The notes under the pieces were generated by a model. It saw only the letters and a program-made list of their open reading frames with translations, ran no database searches and was not told the DNA's origin. 64,000 nt of DNA from contig DKFC01000012.1 in the NCBI GenBank assembly GCA_002452745.1, positions 169,918-233,917 of the forward strand, given 5' to 3'. Source of the DNA: Firmicutes bacterium UBA6806 (GTDB lineage: Bacteria > Bacillota > Clostridia > Peptostreptococcales > Acidaminobacteraceae). The translations under genes were made by a program, and so were the position numbers. Of the stretch, positions 1 through 8,807 are shown piece after piece. Position 1 is the first letter of the stretch, and each line of letters starts with the position of its first letter.

Positions 1-284
1 CCTATGAAGCTGAAATCAACTTAGTGATTCACTCAGATGGAGGCGGCATAGAGGTATTTATTAAACCGGATTGTGTGGAACTGTACGTTGAAGATTGTGG
101 GCCGGGAATTGAAAACATAGATTTGGCCATGACACAGGGGTATTCAACGGCAGATACAACTGCAAGAGAGATGGGATTCGGAGCTGGGATGGGGCTTCCC
201 AATATGGATAAGGTCAGTGATGATTTTGTCCTCGAATCGGAAGTCGGAAAGGGAACGAATATCAAGATGGTCATATACTATTAG
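1..284 (+). CDS. ATP-binding anti-sigma/GHKL-type ATPase, C-terminal part
   Basis: The gene is cut by the left edge of the window; its reading frame is open from base 3 to the stop at 282-284. The visible residues hold the end of a GHKL (HATPase_c) fold: DCGPGIENI is the G1-like box and GAGMGLPNM the G2-like glycine-rich lid, followed by a GKGT turn. This is the pattern of SpoIIAB/RsbW-type kinases and of the small ATPases that accompany iron-only hydrogenase regulators. The next gene starts 37 bases downstream on the same strand, so it probably opens the operon that runs to about 3329. The missing N-box makes it impossible to judge full length or activity. Confidence 0.8.
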   Translation, partial: YEAEINLVIHSDGGGIEVFIKPDCVELYVEDCGPGIENIDLAMTQGYSTADTTAREMGFGAGMGLPNMDKVSDDFVLESEVGKGTNIKMVIYY

Positions 285-321
285 TGTGATTTAGGTGAAG
301 CGTTATTAATTGGAGGCATAA

Positions 322-1563
322 ATGAGAAACTACTGGCACTCAGTTATTCTCGAAAAAGATTATTGCAATGGTTGCACACATTGTCTTGACAGATGCCCAA
401 CTCAGGCAATTCGAGTTGTCGATGGGAAGGCGAGGATTATTGAATCAAGGTGTATTGACTGTGGCGAATGTTTAAAAGTCTGCCCATATCATGCGAAAGG
501 CGCTCAGGTGAGCAGCATTGATGCACTTAAAAATTATAAATATACAGTTGCCCTCCCGGCAATTTCGTTTTATGGTCAATTTCCGCTTGAATACGATATG
601 AATACGATTTTCAATGGTTTGATTCAACTTGGCTTTGATGAAGTGTATGACGTAGCGCATGCGGCAGAGCTGTTATCCGTTTATGAAAACAAGATGCTGG
701 ACAAAGGCAATGTCAACAAACCGTTGATTTCAACATATTGTCCCGTTATCACAAGGTTGATACAAATTAGATTTCCAGCGCTGATAGACAATATCATAAA
801 ACTGGAATCGCCAATGGAAATCGCCGCTAGAATTGTGAAAAAACGGTTGATGAAAGAAGGGTTTGCCTTTGAAGACATTGGCGTATTTTATATAACGCCC
901 TGTCCAGCCAAAGTCACGAGCATCAAAAATCCCATTGGGCTGGATCACTCGTTTATCGACGAAGCCATTTCCACAGAAGAAATTTACTACAAGCTCATGA
1001 AAATTATTGATAAGATTGAGGGCAATAGGTCCATACAGCACGCAACTGGCAAGGGGATAGGCTGGGGGCGAGTGGGCGGACAGAGTTATTCCATGGAAAT
1101 TGAGGATTACATTGCCGTTGACGGCATTGAAGAGGTCATCAAAGTTCTGGAGTCTATGGAACTTGGAAAACTCAACACTTTGGATTTCTTTGAGGGATAC
1201 GCCTGTGTGAACGGCTGTGTAGGAGGACCTTTAAACGTTGAAAACACATTTATTGGTAAGAATCGCATCCGCAAGCTCTCAAAAAAATACGGCATGGAAC
1301 ATCCGATTCAAATAGATATAGAGTTGACACCTCAGAATTTCGAATGGGATCTTCAAATTGAACCAATGCCTATTTTTAAACTGGACAACGACTTCAAAAA
1401 AGCACTTGAAAAAATGGCTAAAATTGAAGAGATAACTCAAACCCTCCCGGGGATCAACTGTGGTGCATGTGGTGCACCGAGCTGTCGAGTACTGGCTGAG
1501 GACATTGTAAATGGAACGGCGTCAATAGAGGACTGCATTGTTTTATATAAAAAGAACAGATGA
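322..1563 (+). CDS. [FeFe]-hydrogenase-like iron-sulfur protein (regulatory/sensory type)
   Basis: 413 residues. The N-terminus has two ferredoxin-type 4Fe-4S motifs (CNGCTHC..CP and CIDCGEC..CP, residues about 14-55). The middle and C-terminal part follows the iron-hydrogenase large-subunit fold: STYCPV (137-142) stands where catalytic enzymes have TSCCP, TPCPAK (about 192-197) stands for the second motif, and C295-x3-C299 with GGPL for the third. A C-terminal Fe-S domain has C380, C383 and C388. One cysteine of motif 1 is replaced by Tyr139. Variant H-cluster pockets like this occur in putative sensory (group C/D) hydrogenases, so a redox or H2-sensing role is more likely than bulk hydrogen turnover (inference). 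The flanking ATPases, DRTGG and PHP genes are usual companions of such proteins. Confidence 0.85.
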   Translation: MRNYWHSVILEKDYCNGCTHCLDRCPTQAIRVVDGKARIIESRCIDCGECLKVCPYHAKGAQVSSIDALKNYKYTVALPAISFYGQFPLEYDMNTIFNGLIQLGFDEVYDVAHAAELLSVYENKMLDKGNVNKPLISTYCPVITRLIQIRFPALIDNIIKLESPMEIAARIVKKRLMKEGFAFEDIGVFYITPCPAKVTSIKNPIGLDHSFIDEAISTEEIYYKLMKIIDKIEGNRSIQHATGKGIGWGRVGGQSYSMEIEDYIAVDGIEEVIKVLESMELGKLNTLDFFEGYACVNGCVGGPLNVENTFIGKNRIRKLSKKYGMEHPIQIDIELTPQNFEWDLQIEPMPIFKLDNDFKKALEKMAKIEEITQTLPGINCGACGAPSCRVLAEDIVNGTASIEDCIVLYKKNR

Positions 1564-1579
1564 ATGTGAGGTAAGGTTT

Positions 1580-1912
1580 ATGAAAGTTTGTGAATTGATT
1601 GACAAATATCCTTTTGAACTGCTTTCCACGGGTGATTTAGAGAGAACGATTTCAAATGTGTATTCATGCGATTTACTGAGCTGGGTCATGGCTAAGGGGA
1701 AAAATAATACTGCTTGGATTACCGTTCAAACACACAACAACATATTGGCGGTGGCGTCGCTTCTCGATTTCTCCTGTGTGATTATACCAGAGGGAATTAA
1801 AGTTGAAGATGAAATCATTGAAAAAGCAAAGGAACAAGAAATTGTGATTTTGTCCACACCACTTGAAACTTATGAAATTTTTAAGATTATGTATGAAGCC
1901 GGAATAAGATAA
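1580..1912 (+). CDS. DRTGG-domain protein
   Basis: 110 residues counted from the ATG at 1580, which lies 7 bases after a GAGGTAAGG ribosome site; an upstream TTG in frame has no such site. The whole protein matches the small DRTGG-type fold: an N-terminal helix, the stretch DLLSWVMAKGKNNTAWITVQ, and a C-terminal LSTPLETYEIFKIMYEAGI that resembles the end of DRTGG domains in PTA-like and CBS-linked proteins. The domain is thought to bind a small ligand, but its function is not known. The stop codon overlaps the ATG of the next gene (TAATG), which indicates translational coupling with the PHP gene. Genes of this type are repeatedly found with iron-hydrogenase-like proteins in Clostridia. Confidence 0.8.
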   Translation: MKVCELIDKYPFELLSTGDLERTISNVYSCDLLSWVMAKGKNNTAWITVQTHNNILAVASLLDFSCVIIPEGIKVEDEIIEKAKEQEIVILSTPLETYEIFKIMYEAGIR

Positions 1913-2613
1913 TGAAACTCTACTATGACCTGCACATTCATTCGTGTCTATCGCCTTGCGGCGACGACGATATGACGCCGAACAACATTTTGAATATGTC
2001 CTTGCTCAAAGAACTTGACGTGATTGCCGTGACAGATCATAATACGGGCAAAAACGTCAGGGCAATTATGGAGCTATCTAAGGATTTTGACCTTTTGTTG
2101 ATACCGGGAATGGAAGTGCAGACGAGAGAAGAAGTCCATATGCTTTGTTACTTTCAGAGCGTTGAAGCACTGGAAGCCTTTGAAAAGGCACTGGATGCCA
2201 AGCGATTTGAGATTCCCAACAGACCGGATCATTTTGGGAATCAACTCATACTGGATAAAGAGGATCATCTCGTTGAAGTGTATCCTTATGCGCTGATTAT
2301 GTCCATTGACATCAGTGTGGAGCATTTAATTGCGCTTTGCAAAGAGCACGGAGGCGTCTGCGTTCCAGCACATGTGAATAAAAGTGCAAACAGCATATTG
2401 GCAAATCTCGGATTTATCCCAAAAGAACTGGGCATCAAAACCATTGAGATTCATCGGAAAAGTCCTGTAAATGAAACCTTGATAGACGGATATCAGAGAA
2501 TCTACAACTCAGATGCACACTATCTAGAGCATATTTCCGAAAGGGAAAACGTCGTGGACGTGGCATCCAAGGACATACTGAGTATTTTGAAATATTTAAG
2601 TGGAGAGGATTAG
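1912..2613 (+). CDS. PHP-domain metal-dependent phosphoesterase
   Basis: 233 residues. The PHP metal-binding motifs are visible: HIHSC near residues 7-11, TDHN about 42-45, GMEV about 65-68, PAHVN in the middle and SDAHYL near the end. PHP enzymes are trinuclear metal phosphoesterases; the substrate here is unknown. The gene overlaps the preceding DRTGG gene by one base and ends just before the next ATPase gene, so it belongs to the same operon. It is one of four PHP-containing genes in the window (also 12976, 24163 and the N-terminus of dnaE). Confidence 0.85.
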   Translation: MKLYYDLHIHSCLSPCGDDDMTPNNILNMSLLKELDVIAVTDHNTGKNVRAIMELSKDFDLLLIPGMEVQTREEVHMLCYFQSVEALEAFEKALDAKRFEIPNRPDHFGNQLILDKEDHLVEVYPYALIMSIDISVEHLIALCKEHGGVCVPAHVNKSANSILANLGFIPKELGIKTIEIHRKSPVNETLIDGYQRIYNSDAHYLEHISERENVVDVASKDILSILKYLSGED

Positions 2614-2614
2614 C

Positions 2615-3160
2615 ATGAGAGAATTATCATTGCACATATTGGATATAGCACAGAACTCCATAAAGGCAGAGGCAGAGACCCTTAGAATTGTCGTCATCGA
2701 AGACCTTGAAGCAGATCGCTTGATTATCAAAATCAAAGATGATGGAACGGGAATGGATTCTGAGACAGTGGCTAAAGTTGTTGATCCCTTTTACACAACG
2801 AGGACGACGCGTAAAGTTGGACTTGGAATTCCGCTGTTCAAGAGCTCTGCTGAAGCGTGCGACGGTTATTTTGAAATCAAATCACAATTGGGAACAGGGA
2901 CGGAAATCATAGCTGAGTTCAAATACAGCCATATTGATAGAGTCCCTCTGGGGAATATGCCGGAGACCATTGTAACCATTATAAATGCCTGTGACAACAT
3001 GGATTTAATTTACACACATACCATCAATCACAGGACGTTCACACTGAATACAAAAGAGATAAAGAAGCTGTTAGACGGTGTGCCAATTAGCAATATTGAA
3101 GTCATTGCATGGCTTAGAGAATACATTTCAGAGGGGCTTCACGAACTGAAGGGAGCATGA
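2615..3160 (+). CDS. ATP-binding protein (histidine-kinase-like ATPase)
   Basis: 181 residues from the ATG at 2615, preceded by GGAGAGG. GHKL-fold motifs are clear: ILDIAQNSIKA is the N-box, KDDGTGMD the G1 box, and VGLGIPLFKSSA the G2 region with a GTGTEI turn. There is no phospho-accepting histidine domain and no membrane segment, so it is not a complete sensor kinase. Proteins of this type are encoded beside hydrogenase-like regulators and may phosphorylate or gate them (inference). It sits one base after the PHP gene and directly before a small membrane protein gene. Confidence 0.8.
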   Translation: MRELSLHILDIAQNSIKAEAETLRIVVIEDLEADRLIIKIKDDGTGMDSETVAKVVDPFYTTRTTRKVGLGIPLFKSSAEACDGYFEIKSQLGTGTEIIAEFKYSHIDRVPLGNMPETIVTIINACDNMDLIYTHTINHRTFTLNTKEIKKLLDGVPISNIEVIAWLREYISEGLHELKGA

Positions 3161-3161
3161 C

Positions 3162-3329
3162 ATGAATTTGAGAAAAACCGGCATTAAACTCATACTTTTG
3201 ACAATCTTGCTTTCCATATTGGCAAAGCAAGCTGCAATTGGAGGACAGCTTGCTTTGGCGCTGACGGTGTTCGGCATCGGAGCGGGAGTTGTGTTAATTG
3301 TCGTGGGAGATTTTTCGAAGATGGACTGA
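3162..3329 (+). CDS. Small hydrophobic protein of the regulatory cluster
   Basis: 55 codons from the ATG at 3162, one base after the stop of the ATPase gene. The peptide begins MNLRKTGIKL and has two hydrophobic stretches: LILLTILLSIL (about 10-20) and LALALTVFGIGAGVVLIVVG (about 30-49), with KQAAIGGQ between them. It is therefore predicted to be a short two-helix membrane protein. I do not recognise a family. It is the last gene before a terminator at 3354-3378. The ribosome site is GGAGC inside the end of the upstream gene. Confidence 0.6.
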   Translation: MNLRKTGIKLILLTILLSILAKQAAIGGQLALALTVFGIGAGVVLIVVGDFSKMD

Positions 3330-3353
3330 TTCAATTTACAAATTTTGTTTTGT

Positions 3354-3378
3354 AAAGACCTTATGGGTCTTTTTTTTA
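3354..3378 (+). terminator. Rho-independent terminator of the hydrogenase-like regulatory operon
   Basis: AAAGACC, loop TTAT, then GGGTCTTT running into a T tract. It lies 25 bases after the small membrane protein gene. Confidence 0.85.
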
Positions 3379-3605
3379 TTGCTATTGCAGAGCAATTCCG
3401 CAAAAACGAAGGACAATTTGAAGGTGAAATGAAGCTGTATTCAAAAAAAAGGCAAAATAAGATGTTAAATTATTGTTAATTGACAAAAATAGATTTATTT
3501 TATGGGCAATATGAGATAAACTATATAGGTTGTGTTATACTTGCCGCATATAATAGGAAGAGAATCATTGCGGCGAGATGCTAAGTTTATGAAACGGAGA
3601 AATAT

Positions 3606-5453
3606 ATGTCAAATGCAAAGGGTATTATAAACATCGCTGTCATTGCCCACGTCGATGCAGGAAAATCAACACTGGTTGATGCATTTTTAAGTCAAAACGG
3701 CGTATTCAGAGACAACGAGGTCATTCCCGATTGTGTCATGGACAGCAATGATTTGGAACGCGAACGCGGTATTACAATATATTCTAAGAACTGTTCTATC
3801 ATGTACAATGATTACAAAATCAATATAGTGGACACACCGGGCCATGCTGATTTTTCATCGGAAGTTGAACGTATCATGAAGACTGTAGATACTGTTATTC
3901 TGCTGGTAGATTCAAGCGAAGGGCCTATGCCGCAAACGAGATTCGTCCTCAAGAAATCTCTTGAAAGAGGATTGAGACCAATTTTGTTTATCAACAAAAT
4001 TGACAAGAAAGATCAAAGAGCTGAAGAGGTTGTCAACTTGACATTCGACCTGTTCGTCGAACTCGACGCAACAGATGAACAGCTTGAATTTCCAATTATT
4101 TATGGGATTGCAAAACAGGGAATTGCAAAACACAGCATGGAAGATGAAAGCGATAGCTTATCACCTTTATTTGAGACCATTATCTCACATGTTGAACCAT
4201 ATGCTGAGAGTGCAGAAGTGCCACTCAAGATGCAAGTATCCTCATTGGATTACGATGAATACGTAGGAAGACTTGGAATTGGCAGAATCGTTCAAGGAAC
4301 TATTCACCAAGGGGATTCCATCGCCATCTCCAAAAGAGACGGCAGCACTGAAAGAGGTAAAGTGGGCAAACTTTATGTCTATGAAGGGCTCGCTAGAAAA
4401 GAAGTAAAAGAGGCAATCGCTGGGGACATGGTAGTCCTGTCTGGAATAGAAGATATCTCCATTGGAGAGACCATCTGTCATCCAGACTTTATTGACCCAA
4501 TGCCTATGATTGAAATTGAAGAACCAACCCTGTCGATGAACTTCTTAATCAATGATTCACCGTTCTGCGGAAAAAGCGGAAAGTTCGTCACAAACAGACA
4601 TCTTAAAAACAGATTGGATAAGGAACTAGAAGTCAATGTTGGCCTTCGTGTTGATGCATTGGATAGCGTTCAAGACGGCTTTAAAGTTTCTGGTCGTGGA
4701 GAGCTTCACTTATCTATTTTACTTGAAAACATGAGACGTGAAGGATACGAAGTAGCCGTCTCAAAACCACAAGTACTCATGAAGACTGTTGACGGCATTT
4801 TATGCGAACCAGTTGAAAAAGTCATCGCCATTGTTCCTGATGACTATTCTGGTACTGTCATTTCTCAGCTCAACCTCAGAAAAGGGCAAATGGAGATGAT
4901 GTCTTCAGATGATGGCTACACAAAAGTGGAATTCTTAGTGCCAACAAGAGGTCTTTTGGGTTACAGAAGTGAATTTATCAACATCACCAGAGGAGAGGGG
5001 ATTCTCCTGAGATCATTTTATGAGTTTCAACCGCATAAAGGTGAGATTCCTAAGCGAAATAATGGTGTTTTGATTTCACAACAAGGTGGAACAGCAATGG
5101 CATATTCACTTTATAATTTATCTGAGAGAGCCGTTATGATGATTGACGCTGGAACAGATGTTTATGAAGGGATGATTATCGGTATCAACTCTCGAAAAGA
5201 GGATATGACCGTCAATCCGACTAAGAATAAAAAACTGACAAATACAAGAGCATCGGGATCAGATGATGCCATCAAGTTGTTGCCGCCAAAAGTATTTAGC
5301 ATGGAAGAGGCATTGACTTTTATTGAGGAAGATGAACTTTTAGAAATTACACCTGATGCGTTGAGACTCAGAAAGAGAATTCTCAATGAAACAGACAGAG
5401 TAAGGGCTAGAAATAAAGTCAACAAAGAAATGACCAGCAAAGAAGTAGGATAG
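3606..5453 (+). CDS. typA: Ribosome-associated translational GTPase TypA/BipA
   Basis: 615 residues, the usual TypA length. The GTPase domain shows G1 AHVDAGKST, the switch I region RERGIT, G3 DTPGHADF and G4 NKID. Domain II (EF-Tu-like), the EF-G III/V-like domains (GRGELHLSILLENMRREGYE is typical) and the TypA-specific C-terminal domain follow. TypA binds 70S ribosomes at the site shared with EF-G and helps ribosome assembly and stress or cold adaptation. The gene stands alone between two terminators. The ATG at 3606 has an ACGGAGAAA ribosome site. Confidence 0.97.
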   Translation: MSNAKGIINIAVIAHVDAGKSTLVDAFLSQNGVFRDNEVIPDCVMDSNDLERERGITIYSKNCSIMYNDYKINIVDTPGHADFSSEVERIMKTVDTVILLVDSSEGPMPQTRFVLKKSLERGLRPILFINKIDKKDQRAEEVVNLTFDLFVELDATDEQLEFPIIYGIAKQGIAKHSMEDESDSLSPLFETIISHVEPYAESAEVPLKMQVSSLDYDEYVGRLGIGRIVQGTIHQGDSIAISKRDGSTERGKVGKLYVYEGLARKEVKEAIAGDMVVLSGIEDISIGETICHPDFIDPMPMIEIEEPTLSMNFLINDSPFCGKSGKFVTNRHLKNRLDKELEVNVGLRVDALDSVQDGFKVSGRGELHLSILLENMRREGYEVAVSKPQVLMKTVDGILCEPVEKVIAIVPDDYSGTVISQLNLRKGQMEMMSSDDGYTKVEFLVPTRGLLGYRSEFINITRGEGILLRSFYEFQPHKGEIPKRNNGVLISQQGGTAMAYSLYNLSERAVMMIDAGTDVYEGMIIGINSRKEDMTVNPTKNKKLTNTRASGSDDAIKLLPPKVFSMEEALTFIEEDELLEITPDALRLRKRILNETDRVRARNKVNKEMTSKEVG

Positions 5454-5525
5454 AGCATTTTTATCCTCAAATTTTTAAAGCTGAAATTTAAATCAACAAA
5501 AATTGAAAACTTTATGGCAGTTAAA

Positions 5526-5556
5526 GCCGTCACTTATAATAAGTGGCGGTTTTTTT
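5526..5556 (+). terminator. Rho-independent terminator after typA
   Basis: GCCGTCACTT, loop ATAAT, AAGTGGCGGT then seven T residues. It has a strong stem with one G-T pair. Confidence 0.9.
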
Positions 5557-5599
5557 ATGCTCTAAACGGAGATGGTGGAATAAATTTACATGGAATAAA

Positions 5600-5628
5600 T
5601 TGACAAAACATCACAAAACAGTTATGCT
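5600..5628 (+). promoter_or_regulatory. Vegetative promoter of the pilin-like cluster
   Basis: TTGACA at 5600-5605, a 17-base spacer and TATGCT at 5623-5628. The first gene starts about 50 bases downstream. Confidence 0.75.
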
Positions 5629-5679
5629 TATAACATGGTAAAAAATAACAATTAAAAAGGGCGTTTGGAGGGCATAACT

Positions 5680-6045
5680 ATGTTTACCACTGAAATGACA
5701 ATCTTATTTCCACTGATACTTATCATTCTGGTGAGTTCACTAATGCTGATGGCTTTAATGGTTCATGATGGCGTACTGGAAATAGACTTTAACAGCAAGT
5801 TTTATGAGACTCTTTATGGGATAACCGTAAACAGCGAATCTTCAATTGATTCAACAGCAATCAACATTAAGAGAAATATTCATAGCAGGGTATTTACCAG
5901 CGATAAGGAAATTGTGGAAGTAACTCCATTTTACAGTTGGGAAGATGAGGAGACTTTCGAAAAGCACATTCAATATGAGCATCACAATCCAAGAGTTTAT
6001 CTCTTTGGAAAGTATGGGATAGAGCGTATCTTGAATTTAGAGTAA
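5680..6045 (+). CDS. Single-pass membrane protein, possible Tad-pilus accessory
   Basis: 121 residues from ATG 5680, which has a GGAGGG ribosome site ten bases upstream. One N-terminal membrane segment (ILFPLILIILVSSLMLMALM, about residues 8-27) is followed by a soluble domain of roughly 90 residues with no motif I recognise. Its position as the first gene of an operon with TadE/TadG-like proteins suggests a part in pseudopilin assembly or secretion (inference). No prepilin peptidase site is evident. Confidence 0.6.
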   Translation: MFTTEMTILFPLILIILVSSLMLMALMVHDGVLEIDFNSKFYETLYGITVNSESSIDSTAINIKRNIHSRVFTSDKEIVEVTPFYSWEDEETFEKHIQYEHHNPRVYLFGKYGIERILNLE

Positions 6046-6057
6046 AGGAAGGAAAAG

Positions 6058-8058
6058 ATGTGGACAGAAAAAAAACAGGACAAAGCAAAACAAAACGAAA
6101 GTACCAGAGGCAGCATCACCATTTTTCTTGTGATTGTCATTCCGCTCATATTGATTTCCTCCATTTTCATATACGATCGGATTCAAGTGAAACAGAAACA
6201 GAGTGCGGCGTTAAAACTGAGCATTGCTTGCAGTGAAGCTAGACTCTCAAGATACAATTCCTTTTTATTTGAGCGGTATGGACTTTTGGCATATGTCAAG
6301 GATGACACCCTTGAAGAAACACTGCAAGAGGTCTTCAAAGAAAATAGAATGGAAGATGGTTTTGAAATTGAAATTACGGAACAGCTCTTGTCTGACCCCT
6401 CTAACTATCTCAAAGCGGTTAGAGAAGCAGCGCCCTCTGTTATTGGAGAGATTTTGGTAGATGAAATTATGTCTCAGCTGGAACAAAATGAGAGCGTAAT
6501 GAAAGCACAGAAGCTGATTAATGACAAAATACAACGGTACAACAAATTTGCAGAAAAAATTGAAAGGACTGATGCTTATGAGACGCTGAAAATAATTGTT
6601 GAAACCAAGAATTCAGAGGAATTTCAAAACAAAATCAATCTTTTTAGAACGCAAATAGACCGTGGAACAAGCCGTTATTATTTAGAATATAATATTTTAA
6701 ATGAAAGTGAATACGAAGCACTCCAAAAGATTGGAGACGATCCATTGGTGAGAGATTTATATACAGGGACATGGAGTCAAGAACAATTACAGGGCATTAA
6801 CGAGCAATTCTTAGATGAGACAAACGAGCTGTATAAAATTTATATTTCACTAAATGAAGTCAAGAACAAGATTTCTGCCAAACAGAGACAAAAAGAGATT
6901 AATGACAGGAGTCTTCAACAGCTTTACAGGGTGATTCAAAGCCTGTATCAAATGGATCCCCTTCCGATTGAAAGTATCACTTATTGCCAAGACGAAATTC
7001 AGAGACTGATAGAGGATGGAAACGTCATTGACGATGAACTGGATGTGTACTATGAAGATATGGAAACTATGGTCTATGATTTGATTAAAGATAATAAGGA
7101 GAGTCAATCCATTATAGATGGACTCAAAGAACTGGGTGAAGCCTTAAAACAAATGGCCGTGTCAAAACTTGTCTTTGAAAACTTGACGCTTCCAATCAAA
7201 GCAGAAAATGAATACAGCGAATCAGAAGAGAACAACCGTGCTTTTTCTCAGGAGGCAAACTCGTTGCCGCTTAGAGACAAGGTTATGATTTGCGAATATT
7301 TAATGACCGTCTCCAAGAGCTTGGTTAATCAGAAGGTACGGAATTTCGATCCGCTGAATGTAAAAGATGGCATCAAGTATAAGATTCACGGAGAAGTTGA
7401 ATACCTACTGGGGCATTGGGAGAGCGATCTACAGAATTACCAAGAGGTATGGATTGAAATATATGCCATGAGGACAGGGTTTGACCTCATTGGAATCTTA
7501 ATGGATGGGGAAAAGCGAACAGAGCTGCTAGAATTGACGGCGGCGATTCCATATCCGTGGAACATCGTGGCTTACGGGGTATCACTCACTGCATGGTCAG
7601 CCGGAGAAGGGCTTTATGACATGAAGCTCATAGAAGCTGGAAAAGGGGTTCACCTTATCAAGGCAAAAGATGAATGGCTGTTGAGTGCCAGTACTCTCTT
7701 TAGCGGCAACGTACTGGAACAGGTAAAAGAGGCGATTCCAAGAGAACTGCCAAGCACCGGAAATGGCAAAAAAAATAAAGACGAAAAAATATCTCATTTG
7801 GACACGACACTGTACTACCAAGATTACCTTAGACTCCTGTTGGTGGCGCAGGGACTTGACCGGACAATCCTGCGACATATGGAATTGGTGGCTACTCAGA
7901 TTGATAAGGATAGCAAGGAAGTCATGAGTCTTGAAGATATGTCTATAGGGCATAACATTACCATAAAGCGCACGTTTAACTATCTCTTTCTAAATGAGCT
8001 CTCTCCGTTTGAAGTGGAATTCACAAATGGATATGATCAGCTTTTTCAGAACAACTAA
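6058..8058 (+). CDS. Large TadG-like membrane-anchored surface protein (DUF5702-like)
   Basis: 666 residues. The N-terminus STRGSITIFLVIVIPLILISSIFI (residues about 15-38) is a Tad-type pseudopilin leader: a polar start, RGSITIF, then one membrane helix. The rest is a long soluble domain rich in charged helices, with YNSFLFERYGLLAYV near the start. The latter resembles the DUF5702 family found next to Clostridial tad loci, where these proteins act as minor pilins or envelope-spanning stalks. It follows the previous gene by 12 bases and its stop abuts the next gene. No TadA/B/C assembly genes are in the window, so the machine must be encoded elsewhere if it exists. Confidence 0.75.
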   Translation: MWTEKKQDKAKQNESTRGSITIFLVIVIPLILISSIFIYDRIQVKQKQSAALKLSIACSEARLSRYNSFLFERYGLLAYVKDDTLEETLQEVFKENRMEDGFEIEITEQLLSDPSNYLKAVREAAPSVIGEILVDEIMSQLEQNESVMKAQKLINDKIQRYNKFAEKIERTDAYETLKIIVETKNSEEFQNKINLFRTQIDRGTSRYYLEYNILNESEYEALQKIGDDPLVRDLYTGTWSQEQLQGINEQFLDETNELYKIYISLNEVKNKISAKQRQKEINDRSLQQLYRVIQSLYQMDPLPIESITYCQDEIQRLIEDGNVIDDELDVYYEDMETMVYDLIKDNKESQSIIDGLKELGEALKQMAVSKLVFENLTLPIKAENEYSESEENNRAFSQEANSLPLRDKVMICEYLMTVSKSLVNQKVRNFDPLNVKDGIKYKIHGEVEYLLGHWESDLQNYQEVWIEIYAMRTGFDLIGILMDGEKRTELLELTAAIPYPWNIVAYGVSLTAWSAGEGLYDMKLIEAGKGVHLIKAKDEWLLSASTLFSGNVLEQVKEAIPRELPSTGNGKKNKDEKISHLDTTLYYQDYLRLLLVAQGLDRTILRHMELVATQIDKDSKEVMSLEDMSIGHNITIKRTFNYLFLNELSPFEVEFTNGYDQLFQNN

Positions 8059-8079
8059 ATGGCATCTGGAGTATTAAAA

Positions 8080-8697
8080 ATGAAGCGGGATAAAAAAACA
8101 AAAAATAATAGAGGATCTGTTACGCTTGAAGCTACAATTTCTTTTTCAATTGCACTAGTATTGATTTTTTACCTGATAGGCACCATGGTTTCAGTGACAA
8201 TAAATGAAAAAATCAATGAAATTGCCTTAGAGATAACTGGTGAAATGCAGCTGTTGGGACTTCCCTTTATTGAAGATGAGAACATCATCGTACAAGTGGC
8301 AAAGACACAAATGTTTGAACAGTTGATCCTAAGCAGATTTAGAATGAGAATCAAAGAGGAGAATTTAAGCCCCTTTATCAAAGTAAATGGTTTGGAGAGC
8401 TCGCTGAAGTCAGATTTCCAGAGTGGTGGTACCATGATGTTCCACTTTTCCTATGACTTTAAGCTACCCACCCTCCTCAAAACCCAAGAAATTGTCTACC
8501 CTTATATCGGGGTGATTCATGCAGATGGTCTCAAATTTGAAAGTACCGTTGTCTACAGGACAAATACAGGGAAAAAATACCACACGGGAGAATGTCAGCA
8601 TTTAAGCCAGAGCAAAATTGCAATAGACCTTGAAGAGGCGAAGAAATTAAAACTTGGTGCTTGTAAACACTGCAATCCTCCCAAATCGGATGAATAG
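8080..8697 (+). CDS. TadE-like pseudopilin with C-terminal Ada-like zinc module
   Basis: 205 residues from ATG 8080, eight bases after GGAG; an earlier ATG at 8059 abuts the previous stop but has no ribosome site. RGSVTLEATISFSIALVLIFYLIGTMV (about 11-37) is a classic TadE leader with the conserved glutamate. The C-terminal 45 residues hold KKYHTGEC, then after a helix LGACKHCNP. This spacing of one Cys followed by a Cys pair matches the YHxxxC..CxxC zinc module related to the Ada metal-binding fold. Such a tail on a TadE pseudopilin is unusual and might bind metal or DNA outside the cell (inference). Confidence 0.75.
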   Translation: MKRDKKTKNNRGSVTLEATISFSIALVLIFYLIGTMVSVTINEKINEIALEITGEMQLLGLPFIEDENIIVQVAKTQMFEQLILSRFRMRIKEENLSPFIKVNGLESSLKSDFQSGGTMMFHFSYDFKLPTLLKTQEIVYPYIGVIHADGLKFESTVVYRTNTGKKYHTGECQHLSQSKIAIDLEEAKKLKLGACKHCNPPKSDE

Positions 8698-8807
8698 ACG
8701 AACTAGATAAATGCAGTCAGAAAATTGCAACAAGACAAATGCAAACGGCATGTCCAGACAGAGAGAGAAGAAAATCGCGTAGACTAAACAGACGAAAGGA
8801 TTGTAAA

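Noticed and set aside
3480..3541. TTGACA at 3480 as the -35 of typA
   Set aside because: No acceptable -10 lies 16-18 bases downstream; TATACT at 3536 has no matching -35, so the typA promoter was left unassigned.
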